Below, piece by piece: positions 46,501 through 56,400 of a stretch of 64,000 nt of DNA; position 1 is the first letter of the stretch, and every line of letters starts with the position of its first letter. The position numbers and the translations under genes are program-made. The notes beneath the pieces are model-generated. The model was not told the origin of the DNA. It made no database searches and saw nothing but the letters and a program-made list of their open reading frames with translations. The stretch lies in assembly GCA_964036195.1 (NCBI GenBank), contig OZ038451.1, positions 13,768,529-13,832,528 of the forward strand, given 5' to 3'. The stretch comes from Sphaerolaimus hirsutus. Taxonomy: Eukaryota > Nematoda > Chromadorea > Monhysterida > Sphaerolaimidae.

Positions 46501-49500
46501 CGTCAGACTATTGCAAGCAATAGTCTGACGTGAAATGTCAAGTTGTTCCCTGACACTGTGACGTGAAATGATGATGACGTGGAATGATAAAAATTGAATT
46601 TTTCAATTCGCTCTAGTTGTGGCTGATAACACTCAGTATTGGACACGATTAAGGTATTGATTCATATATTATCCTTAGAAAATTGTAGACCCGTAGCATG
46701 ATCCACACTTGTGTAATTAATTTCACGACATCATTTCACGTCATCATTTCACGTCGAATCGACGCTGAGCTCTAATTCCCGCTTTAAATATGCGCTAGTT
46801 TTCAATTCCATCAAAATATTTTTCAATTTGCACATCTTTCATTTATATTTTACATCGGGTTTTCTCCAGGCCTTTGCCCATTGGACGTGCGCGCACCCGT
46901 TACTCGCGCAAGGTTTTCGTCGGCGGCACACCCTGGGACGTTGTTGAGGGTTCGTACAAATTCCTGTTAATTTCGATTTTGATTTGATGTTGAAACGAAC
47001 TGGGAACTGTACCTGAATATCGATCACTTTCGCGTCTATCGATCAGGATCGACACTATAAGTTGGGAATTGTGGACAAATATTCAAAGACAAAACTTATC
47101 ACAGACAAAACTTCGATCACAGACTCGCTAATAGTGGCGTTCAGTCCGTTCGGCTCGGCGCACGTGGAATGGCCCAAGGACAGGCCGGGCGTGGCGCACC
47201 GCCGCGGCACCGGCGCCAGCACGGCCGGCGACGCCAAGACCGGCTACGTGTACGTGCTATTCGAGTTGGAGCAGGCGGTCGAGCGACTGGTGCACACGTG
47301 CAGCCCCGACCACAGCGGCAGGATGTGGCTAGATTTGGAGTTGACCAGGGAGAATGGCATCAGAAGTAGGAGGAATGTGAGTTGCGGAAATTGAACGGTA
47401 AAATTTTGAAAGTAATCGATAAACTAAGTTTTTAAAATGGTTATTCACGGTACTGTATGTTTAATTTAATTAATGGTAATCACTGCGTTAAATTCTGCAA
47501 CTTCAGTTATGATAGTCATTTGCGATCCCGAAAATGTTCTCTTCGCACACCAGATCAGTCATGTCTTTTTTTGGTTGATACACATCTATTATTCGTTTTC
47601 AAAGCCTTCGGCAGCACGACCTTCGGCCTTCAAAGCACGATCGGATCCTTTATGTAGAATATCGATGTCGGAAAAAATGTAAATATAACCGAATTGAAAG
47701 CCCTATCCTCTGAGCGAACCCTGGCATATTTATTCGACGTACCTAATTTCATTCTTTATGCTCATATTCACTTCTGCAGGTGGAGATAATCCCGTGGGTG
47801 CAAAACGACGCCCATTGGTGCGTAGCCGGACACGCTGTGAGTAACCGGACATTTTACAACCAAATCCAAGCCAAAACTAATCCTCACTCAATCTTTTCCA
47901 GGATTCCGTGTGCGGCGAGCCGGACAGCCGCAAGACGGTGTTCGTGGGCGGGCTGCACGGCCGCATCAGCGCCTACATGCTCGCCCACGCCATGGACCAA
48001 CTGTTCGGCTGCGTGGTGGCTTCTGTGATCGATCTGGATCGGCATAAGTATCCCATTGGTAATGTCCACGGGTATTTTGATGTTCAGAATATTTGGCTTC
48101 AGAATATAAGTTTGACATAAGATATGACATAAATTTTCCCAATGACAGCATATCCTATAATTGAGGATGGTCGATAATTTTCAAAAAGAAAATAAGATAT
48201 TGGATGCCGACACTCTGTATGTAGCGATGCACGACCTTGGCATTTCTATGTACTTACTGTATCTACTTGAATAATTCTCCTAGGATTTATTTTTTCATCA
48301 GACATTTTTAAGGGGGGAACTATTTAAGGGAGGAATTATTATTTCGTCAAGATTTTCAACTCAACTGAATTCACAAAATATGCTTTTTTGATACAATACT
48401 GTGTAATTTTGTGTAAATCGGGCACAACAAATTTATCAAATCATTCAAGGAGAGCTAAACCGCGAACCCCCAACGGAGGCCAAATACTAGCCACTAAAAA
48501 TAATGATATTCGACTCAAAATTGACCCTCCACAGGCTCGGGCCGCGTAATCTTCTCCAGCGAGCGCGCGCAGCGGGCGGCCATCGGCGCGCAGTTCGTCT
48601 ACGTGTCGGACCACGCGCTGCGCGACTTGGCCACGTTCAGCAAGACCATCCAGGTGGAGCAGTACCTGTCGCCGCAGTCGCCGTGCTCCGTGTGCCACAG
48701 CAACTCGCCCACGGTCGTGTTCTGCAGGCACCCCGGCTGCGCAGAGTACCTGTGCGACTCGCATTGGAGGGTTAGCTCCAGGGGTATCCATGATTTTGAC
48801 CCTCCGGGGGGTTGGGTAAATATAAACTCACTGCTTCGGAGGGATAACGGCTTAATATTTTTCGCTGAGGGAACTCGCGGGGGTCTTATTGGGGGTATAC
48901 AAGGCAGAAAGGGGAAAAATCGCCAAAAATGGGAAAAAGTATTCAAAATAGGTGTATAAACATCTGTACAGCCGAAAATAGCGATTTTGGTGGTGAAAAT
49001 TGGCAAAATTTTGCTATTTTATTATAAAAATTCGGGAAAAATAGCTTAGATTGTTTTTCCTTGCGCGTTCAATTTTCTGTGCCATCTCACTCAATTATCA
49101 CTATCGACCATTCATATACAGTTGACAATTAGGCAATTCAATATCATCCCCCCTTCCAGGAGCGTCACGCGTGCATGAGCGATGAGGAACGAGCTAGCCA
49201 TCGCAAGGTGCAGCGACGTTCGGCGCACGGCAACCGCCTGGCCGCCTCGTCGGGCGACTGGGCCGTGTGGCAGCACAACTCGGCGCCGCCCACCGCCAAC
49301 TTCCTGCCGCCCGCCGCGCGCTCCTTCGACCTGGTGCCAGTCCCGGACCCTGTAGAATGCCCTGAAAAATGACAAATGTCATGCAAAGTGTCAAAACTCA
49401 TGAAAAATGCCCGGTAAAATGGCAAACGTACGTTTGCCATTTTACCGGACATTTTCCATGAGTTTTGACATCTTGCATGACATTGACATTTTACACGGCG

Positions 49501-50870
49501 TTTTACAGGGTCCGGGACCGCCCGCTGGACGCTGAGCCGGCAGACGCGCGCGCGCGTCCGTCGCAGATGATAAAGCGCAATAGCTGCTGCCCAGAATTGG
49601 TAGGTTTTGTGTGGGTCTGTAGGATTTTGGTTGGCTCCAACTATTTATAACTGTAAATAGTTTGTGCGTCGCTCCGCTATTGTACGCTACTCTACGATTG
49701 CAGTTTTCTGGCGTTTATCTATTTAGAATGGTATTTACCTACCTACCGTATTTCCTCGAAATACCCCCAGGGGGTTTACTTTTTCAGAGTGGAAATTTTA
49801 AGGGAGTATTTCGAGGGGGGTTTATTATTTCGTCAGAAATTTTCGTGAATTTAGTAGTAAACAATACGTTGAAAAATGTCCTAAACCGGTAAACAATGTG
49901 ACGAAATAGGGTATATTTAGGCATATATTAACGTATATTATCTACTTACACTATGTATATGTGTAGCTGCGGTGCAAAGGGGGGGGGGGTATTTCGAGGA
50001 AATACGGTATTTGTGTATCAAAACAAAACGATGAAAATATATCTTTCGCCTGTCTTCGATGATTTACCAATGGGGTTTTTCCCTATCGATTCAACTCTGC
50101 ATACCCCCCCCCCCCCCCTAACAAGGCGCACTCGCCGGCGCCCTCGACGACCACGACAAACCTGCTCAACGAGCTGCTGTGCAGCGCGGCCAAGATGGCA
50201 GCGGCGGGCGTGGGGTGCGGTGGCCCGCTGCCGCCCAGCTGCCCGCCGCCGTCGCCAGCCGTCCCGCCGGTGGGTGGGACTTTTTTTTGTATTTTTCAGT
50301 ACTGTGACCAAAGGACGAAGCACGTACGGGGGGGGCTCCCTAGGCATGTAATCCCGTTGCGGGCGTCTCCAATGGGAGGGGCTGACACCCCTCAAATAGG
50401 TCGGCTATCTATCCTGGAGGCCCGCCCAGCTATCTATATATTTATCACTAGGCAAATTTAGGGGAGGGGGGCTTATACTCTGTCGGACCCGATTTGATTT
50501 CGATATACAGCAGTTTCTGTATTTTTCGTCGCATTCATTAATCGGGCTGTCGGGCCAATTACATTTCACGCCGCAAAACTACCGTATTACCTCAAATTAC
50601 CCCCCCCCCCTTGAATTAACCCCCTCCCCTCGAAATACCCCCACCGAAATGATGTACATTGCGTATGCAATGTACATGATGTATTTTTTACTGCTAATTT
50701 GCATTGCAGCTACGCATAGACTAGTTTGTGTATCTTCTCAGATGGGCCACGCGCCGCCGCCGTGCGACTGGGCGCTGCCGCCGCTGGCGCAGCGCTGCGG
50801 CCGGCCCCAGCAAATGACCAACACTGGCCGCGGTGGTTTCGGCCCAAACGCCCCCGTGTCATACTTTTAA
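43546..50870 (+). CDS. CPEB: CPEB RNA-binding translational regulator (complete, 16 coding segments)
   Basis: Segments: 43546-43630, 43827-43970, 44492-44709, 45018-45119, 45248-45353, 45609-45679, 45905-46116, 46870-46949, 47105-47376, 47780-47836, 47902-48058, 48535-48770, 49160-49333, 49528-49599, 50126-50269, 50742-50870; all in phase, 752 residues. CPEBs bind U-rich 3' UTR elements and control poly(A) length and translation. RRM1: RKVFVGGTPWDVV, FSPFGSAHVEWPK, KTGYVYVLFELEQAV. Linker: EIIPWVQND. RRM2: RKTVFVGGLHGRISAYMLA, LFGCVVASVIDLDRHKYPIG, SGRVIFSSERAQ. ZZ domain: CSVCHSNSPTVVFCRHPGC, then YLCDSHWRERHAC, with Zn-binding Cys and His. The N-terminal half is low-complexity, rich in Ser and Pro. 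Unusually, about 140 residues follow the ZZ domain. Segments 13 and 14 are separated only by a TIR element. The start codon is chosen as the first ATG of the phase-compatible first exon. Confidence 0.93.
46264..46779. repeat. 516-bp near-perfect palindrome in a CPEB intron
   Basis: Two arms of about 250-260 bp meet with almost no spacer at about 46516 (CTATTGCAAGCAATAG). Arms carry GACGTGAAATGATGACGTG repeats, CCACAACTAGAGCGAATTG and outer ends GGAATTAGAGCTCAGCGTCG. The arms differ by only a few bases and one short indel. It lies in the intron 46117-46869. Confidence 0.9.
49334..49527 (+). mobile_element. Introner-like TIR element splitting a CPEB exon
   Basis: Coding CGACCTGG is followed by TGCCAGTCCCGGACCCTGTAG, then the body (arms GCAAACGTACGTTTGCC and TGTCATGCAAAGTGTC), then TTTTACAGGGTCCGGGACCG CCCG, then CTGGACGCTGAG. 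CTGG is duplicated. Exact excision keeps the open frame through two further exons to a stop at 50870. Splicing at the internal CCT|GTAGAA and TTACAG|GG sites gives a stop within nine codons. Confidence 0.78.
49746..50012. mobile_element. ACCGTATTTCCTCGAAATAC-type MITE in CPEB intron
   Basis: Perfect inverted termini TACCGTATTTCCTCGAAATA and TATTTCGAGGAAATACGGTA, with adjacent G-tracts. It is one of at least four copies (3657, 10702, 60952); shorter relatives with ACCGTATTACC ends are at 44913-44999 and 50579-50650. Confidence 0.75.
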
Positions 50871-51288
50871 ATGGCCGATTTGTCCCTTTTGAGTTGTGTC
50901 GCGGATAGATTTGATAGATGTTGGTTTTTTGTGCTGTGTTTTGGACGAGTTTTTCTTTTTTGTTGTTTTTTTGTTTGTACGGTGTGGCGTTGCATTTCTG
51001 TTTGTTTCACCCGTGCCTATCCGCTGATTGAATATCTTTCGAATATTGCACAGATTGTTTGTGTGTGTTTTTTGTTTGATGGTTTTCCGGGGCCGCATAT
51101 GATTTTTGTTTGTTCGTTGAGTTTTTACACGCCCCATTTTCGATGTGTTTTAGTTTGTTTCATTATTCGATGATCTACGTGTGTGTGCGTGTGTTTAATT
51201 TAGAGTGTTGTTAATGTTTTTCTATACAAATTGAGTTTGACTGCGGCAACGCGCATTTACTTTCCATGATGATTTGATGTGCAACACC

Positions 51289-51964
51289 TAGGGATGGAAA
51301 AAAGCGCTTTTTTAACGGCCCCGCTTTTTAAAAAAAAATTAAAAATTTAAATTGAAAAAACGCGCTTTTGTCGCTTTTTTTCAAAAAATGTTGAGACGTT
51401 CCCTACAAACCTCCCAAATATGGTTCTGTATCAATATATACAGGTATATCAGACAAGTGGCAGTACTTGCGATGATATATAGCCATATAATCGCTGTGTA
51501 GTCATTGGATAACATGATCAGTGGTGATTTCTGCCAAAAAAAATTACTTTTTATGTTGACTCATTATGTATATCGCAGTTTGTGAATGTTTCATGACTTC
51601 GAGTGAAGTTATCATGAAATAGTGCTTATAAATAAGGCTATAAGAGAAGGCTAATACATTGAGACTAATGTCCCCCACTGTTGAAGTATTTGGGAGCACA
51701 TTGGCTGAATATTCTATACTACACTAACATATCACAACTTATTATTACATGATAGCATGCAGGGATAGAAGCAAAGACACTAAAAATGCCACAAAACCGA
51801 TGAAAACAGCCACCAGTGGTAATTTGCATGTGAAATTTTGCGCTTGCGCACAAAAAAATAGCAAAATACCTAGTGCATAAGTACAAACATTTTTGCCAGC
51901 GCTTTTTTTAAAAAAAGCGCTAGGACCCAAGCGCTTTTTAAAAAAAAAAAGCTTGCCATCCCTA
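51289..51964. mobile_element. hAT-like element, AAAGCGCTTT subterminal motif
   Basis: It begins TAGGGATGGAAAAAAGCGC and ends GCTTGCCATCCCTA with the perfect 8-bp duplication GCAACACC (51281-51288, 51965-51972). Ends are AAAAAAGCGCTTTTT words. The core has ATACAGGTATATCAGACA, AATGCCACAAAACCGATG and AAAATACCTAGTGC, shared with 26875, 33046 (inverted) and 41668. Confidence 0.88.
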
Positions 51965-52659
51965 GCAACACCCAGTATGCGATAAGTTTACGCTATGTAC
52001 CGTATTGCCTTATAAAATAGTTCCCCCGGGTTGATTGCAAGTTATTATACATCGTTGAACTGTTTTATAACATTACACAAAAAGACTGGGTACTGTTTTT
52101 TTTGTGGCGTCGATCTTGCAAACTAAATTGGGGGAGTTCAATAACTTTTCACTGCTTTAATTGACACTGGGGAGTTATTCAAGGTGGTTACCATTGTTGC
52201 AATGCGGTGCTTATGAATAAGCGCGATGTGTTCACTTTTAGCGGAGATGCCCCATATAATAAGTTGGCAGCCGGCCAAAAATTATTTTGGAATTACTATT
52301 AATAAAATAGGTATATGGACGGAAATAGTTAAAATTGGCAGACTTTTAGCGATTTTGAGCATCTTGTTGCGCTTTCAGTCTCGTTCTTATAATACGCAAC
52401 CGGTAGCTTGGACGGGGGCCAACTTATCATCGTGGCCCGATCCATTTTAGTGGCAGTTATTTCTGTTTTCTCGGCATGAATTTATTTCGGTGGAAATTTG
52501 TGTTCTTATTATCTAATCCTTTTTATCTGTTATGTTACCTCATTTTTGTTTCACCGATTTCTATCCACTCGGATGCTAAGATCTCATTAGTCCATTTTAA
52601 AATAAGAGTTTGTTAAAATTATCGTTTCAACAATATTCAGATGATTTATTTAGATTCAG

Positions 52660-52860
52660 GTATACTCGACGGACAGCACACCTAGTATGAAAACCTACCA
52701 TAATTTTATGAATAAAATCTTGTAATAGATTTCGTAATTAATTTTTCCATAGTAGAAACGAAATATTTTATGATAAAAACTCCTGTATAATTTTTGGTTC
52801 ATTATTCAGATGGGTTATGGTAGGTTTTCATACTGAGTGTGATGTCCGCCGCGTATACGT
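52660..52860. mobile_element. GTATACTCGACGGAC fold-back MITE
   Basis: Left GGTATACTCGACGGACAGCA and right TGATGTCCGCCGCGTATACG are inverted; inner arms TATGAAAACCTACCATAA and TTATGGTAGGTTTTCATA are perfect. Fragments of the same family occur at 4630-4680, 36630-36700, 41505 and 44860. Confidence 0.75.
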
Positions 52861-52994
52861 AGGATTTGTTGCGAATAATTATTAATTCGATGAGGGTTTA
52901 AGTATTCTATATTGTATAATACATCATGTTTCCTCAGGCAGTTATCAGTTTTTGTAGTTTTGAAAAAAAAATGAAAATGGCGGGCAAAGGTTTG

Positions 52995-53130
52995 TCGCTT
53001 TGTCAGTTCCGCACCCTCTAAAGGGTCAAATGTCATGCAAAATGTCAATCAAAATTAAAAGGAAAAATTTACTACTTAACTTTTGACGTTTTGCGTGACA
53101 TGTGCCACATAACAGGGTGCGGGACTGCTC
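52995..53130. mobile_element. Introner-family relative
   Basis: It runs from GTCAGTTCCGCACCCTCTAAAGG to AACAGGGTGCGGGACTGCTC, with ATGTCATGCAAAATGTC near the left and GACGTTTTGCGTGACATG near the right. A degenerate relative lies at about 59565-59655. Confidence 0.55.
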
Positions 53131-53405
53131 GATTTTCCAAGTAACTTGTCTCATGGCCTCGTAGTGGTTACTCGCGAGTGTTTTTCTGACCTGTGGTCAA
53201 CTGAAACCACGTATCTGAACACTTTATTTTCCGGCGCAATTGAATATTCTCGGCGCCGTGCACCAATCTGAATTCCTCTGATTATTCAGCTGCTCTTTCC
53301 GCTCGCAGAGTTCACTAAAAAACAGCGCAGGAACCGCTCACTTTACTGTTGTTGGCAGCGTGCCAATGCACGATTGCGCGAGAATGAAATAGCGATTTAT
53401 TTCAG

Positions 53406-56400
53406 CTGCGGCCGGCCTGTGATCGTTCGCTCGGCCCTGATGAAGCGTTGAAAGGGTGCTGGCCGGAGCCGCGCAGCATGCAGAGTTTGGTCGAGTGCGA
53501 GCAAAATTCCGATGATGAGAGGACCATCGCTTCGTCCAGCCTGGACAAGTTTGTTCTTGCGGGTGTTTGTCGCTTGGGAGTTGTGGGTGGGTTTTCGTCA
53601 CTACGAATTTGCGGTACTAGTTTTAACGTTTTTGCACCTTGTTTGGGCGCGGGATGAAAGTCTGGTTTAGGTTTGCCAATTCCTTTGAAATATCCGCGTT
53701 TGGTGGCGATTTTTTTCTTCAAAATTTACGAGTTTCAAAATACCATTTTCGCTGTAGGTGTGTGCTCTGTCCAATTCAACTAGGACACCGATTACTATAC
53801 TGCCAAAGCGGTATGTGGTGCGGGTGAACTACCGTCACCCGTTGTTTGTCAACCGTCCAGTTTTGTGCAAAAGATCAAACCACCCACGCAGTGTGTGCGG
53901 CGCTGGCGCGCCCGCAGTTTCGTCTGCGTCGGCGGCGCCAATGCCGCCGTGCAGCACGACGAGGTCGGACACCAACCCGAGCCTGTTCTCGGCCGACTGC
54001 AGCTTGTCGCTGGCCTCGTTCGACATGGCCGGCCTGAAGCAGGCGATCAGATCGGTTCGTCTGCTGTTTCAACTTGCAAAAAAAGTTTCTGAAGTCGTAG
54101 ATATCAATAGAAGATTTGCGTTTAGAGGTCGCTGTTTACATGGGTCATATATAACGTGTAGTTTCGACCTAGGTAAATATCATTTATATTTTATCGGTTG
54201 GGGAACTCTTATCCCCGCACTGGGACAAAGTCTTTGGGAATTGGCTGCCTTCCAACTAAATGTAAAACTTATTTAAGTGCCAGTGGTGCCTCGCGGCAAC
54301 CCGGAGCGCTTCACCGAAAACGATTTGAAGCCACGAAGCGAAAACCAAGTTTTTTTCAAACAATCGAAAATTACAAAAAGTAAAAAGTCAAAACCTCAAA
54401 AACACATTGGCCCTCGGCGGGTCAAAGGTGGTCGGCGGGGGTCTCCAAGGGTTACCCTATCCGGGAGGCCCTTAAAAAACCCTAGGCCTGGGGCTGTGAT
54501 ATTTCTTCGATATCAGCAATATTTAACGACGACATGTTGTCACTCAATACTGAATAATCCTAAACCACAAATCCCCATTTCTCGTTTCACCACAACCCCA
54601 CAAAGGACATCAACTTCTCGCAGATCTCGTCCTCCGCAGTAGTCGATCCGAGCGGGTCGCACGCGTTCACCTCGGGCAACCTGCCGCCGCAGCAGCAGCA
54701 GCTGGCGTCCACGTCGCAGCCGTGCGCCAGCCGCCGGCGGATGAGACGGCCCCAGCGGACGTACAGCCATCATCATTGTCAGAGCGGCGGTTCGCTGGCG
54801 GCCGCCGGCGGCAGACTGCACGGGTTGAAGCGGCCGCAGCACAGGGCTGCTGACGACATCAATTTGCATTTGACTTTGAAGTAAGTTGATTTGATGTGTG
54901 TGTGTGTTGTTGATTTTATTTGGGGGGGGGGGGGGTTCGCCCTGTGTACGGTGAGATGCCGCGTCTGAACTTTTTATGGACTCTTGATTTGCGATACGGT
55001 AGATTGGTTCGGTTTGCTAATCCAGGGGTGTTACAATCGGACATTCAGTCAAGCAGGGGTATCTTGAATTTAGACTTTTATTTAGTTGTCTTTTATCCAA
55101 TTTAGTTGGATAGATAGCAAATTGCTCCTCCGGAGGGATAGATAGCTGAAAAATTTTCTGGGGGGGGGGGGTTGTGGTGGTTCGATATATAGGCTTTTTC
55201 GGGGCATAGAAGGAAGAAAAGGGAGAAAAATCGCTAAAAGTAGGTGTAAAATAGCTCAAAATGGGTATACAAGAGCATATAGTACCTAAAATAGCTGAAA
55301 ATAGGCAGTTTGTCACATGAACTGGTGATTTTGGAGGTGAAAATCTATATATAGGTATGAAAAATAGCGATTTTGAGCGAAAATTGGGGTATAGTTTGTG
55401 AAAAATCGATCTAGATAGGTAGATAGCTGGGCGATTGGGGGGGGGGGTTTAGGGGGTAGTAGCCCAAAATTTTGCCTCCGGGATAGATAGATAGCTGGGG
55501 GTTACCCCCCCCCCTCCCAACCCCCCCCCATTCGAGACCCCTGCAGTCAAGAAACGATTTCTAGAATATGGAAATCGGTAGTTACTCTTTGGCTGAAACT
55601 TTGCAGATCTAGTTCGAGGCGACCCGCGCCGTATACGGTGCGGCAGTCGACTGCGAGAGCGATGGCTGCCGTTTTAAAACAGAGAAGTTCGCATTTAGCA
55701 CTCGTTCATTGTTTCTGTTTGATTCTGACGAAACGACGAAACATTCGATTATACAACGAAACGTAATTTTGGCAACGTTCCAGATGCGGCCCCAATGCGA
55801 CGGCCGCTTTCCGCCAACGCATCCGTGGCTTTGTGCCATTCCGCGTCGTTCGACCGCCTGCGGCATTATAATCGCGCGTCGACTTCGAAAAATCTACCCG
55901 AAAATTATTCCGGCTGCAGTTCAGGGCAAACTTCGCGATTTGCCGGCGATCGAGACGCTGAAAATTGCGCCGCGTCGCAGCCGAGCGCGAGTAAAGGCAA
56001 ATCTAGTTCATTGAACTGTCTGCATGAAATGTTAGTTCGGCTGGTTATAGTTAAGGATAGGGATGTCTGGGGTTTTTTCATTAAAAAAACAGTTGTTTTT
56101 CCAAACCTTAGGGACGGTCCTTGCTTTTTCAGACATATTTTTTAAATCAAATGGCAAGCTTTTGCTATAAATTTGTTGCAAGCAGGCATTTCGGGTGGGT
56201 TGTCTTCATTGCTTTTGGTCCTATAAAAAAAACTATTTTAATTTATTTAAACCAATAAAAAAGAAACTATTTTAAAAAAACCATCAGCTTAAAAACCTCG
56301 CAGTTCCCCCAGTACACCCACGAAGCGGCTGAGCAGCGGGGGCGCGGTGCAGCCCGACTCGGACTCGGACACGTTACACAGGTCGGCGTCGCAGCGCCAC

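Larger units (their letters stand above)
50871..53405. other. Spacer between CPEB and the LIMK/TESK-like gene
   Basis: The first 350 bp (50871-51230) is T/G-rich and is probably the CPEB 3' UTR. Transposons follow at 51289-51964, 52660-52860 and 52995-53130. A T-rich segment near 52000-52190 has relatives of the ACCGTATT MITE. LIM and PDZ exons of a canonical LIMK were sought here and not found. Confidence 0.45.

Noticed and set aside
53406..55606. LIM or PDZ domains upstream of the kinase
   Set aside because: The cysteines and histidines in these exons do not fit the spacing of a LIM zinc finger, and no PDZ carboxylate loop (GLGF-like) is visible.
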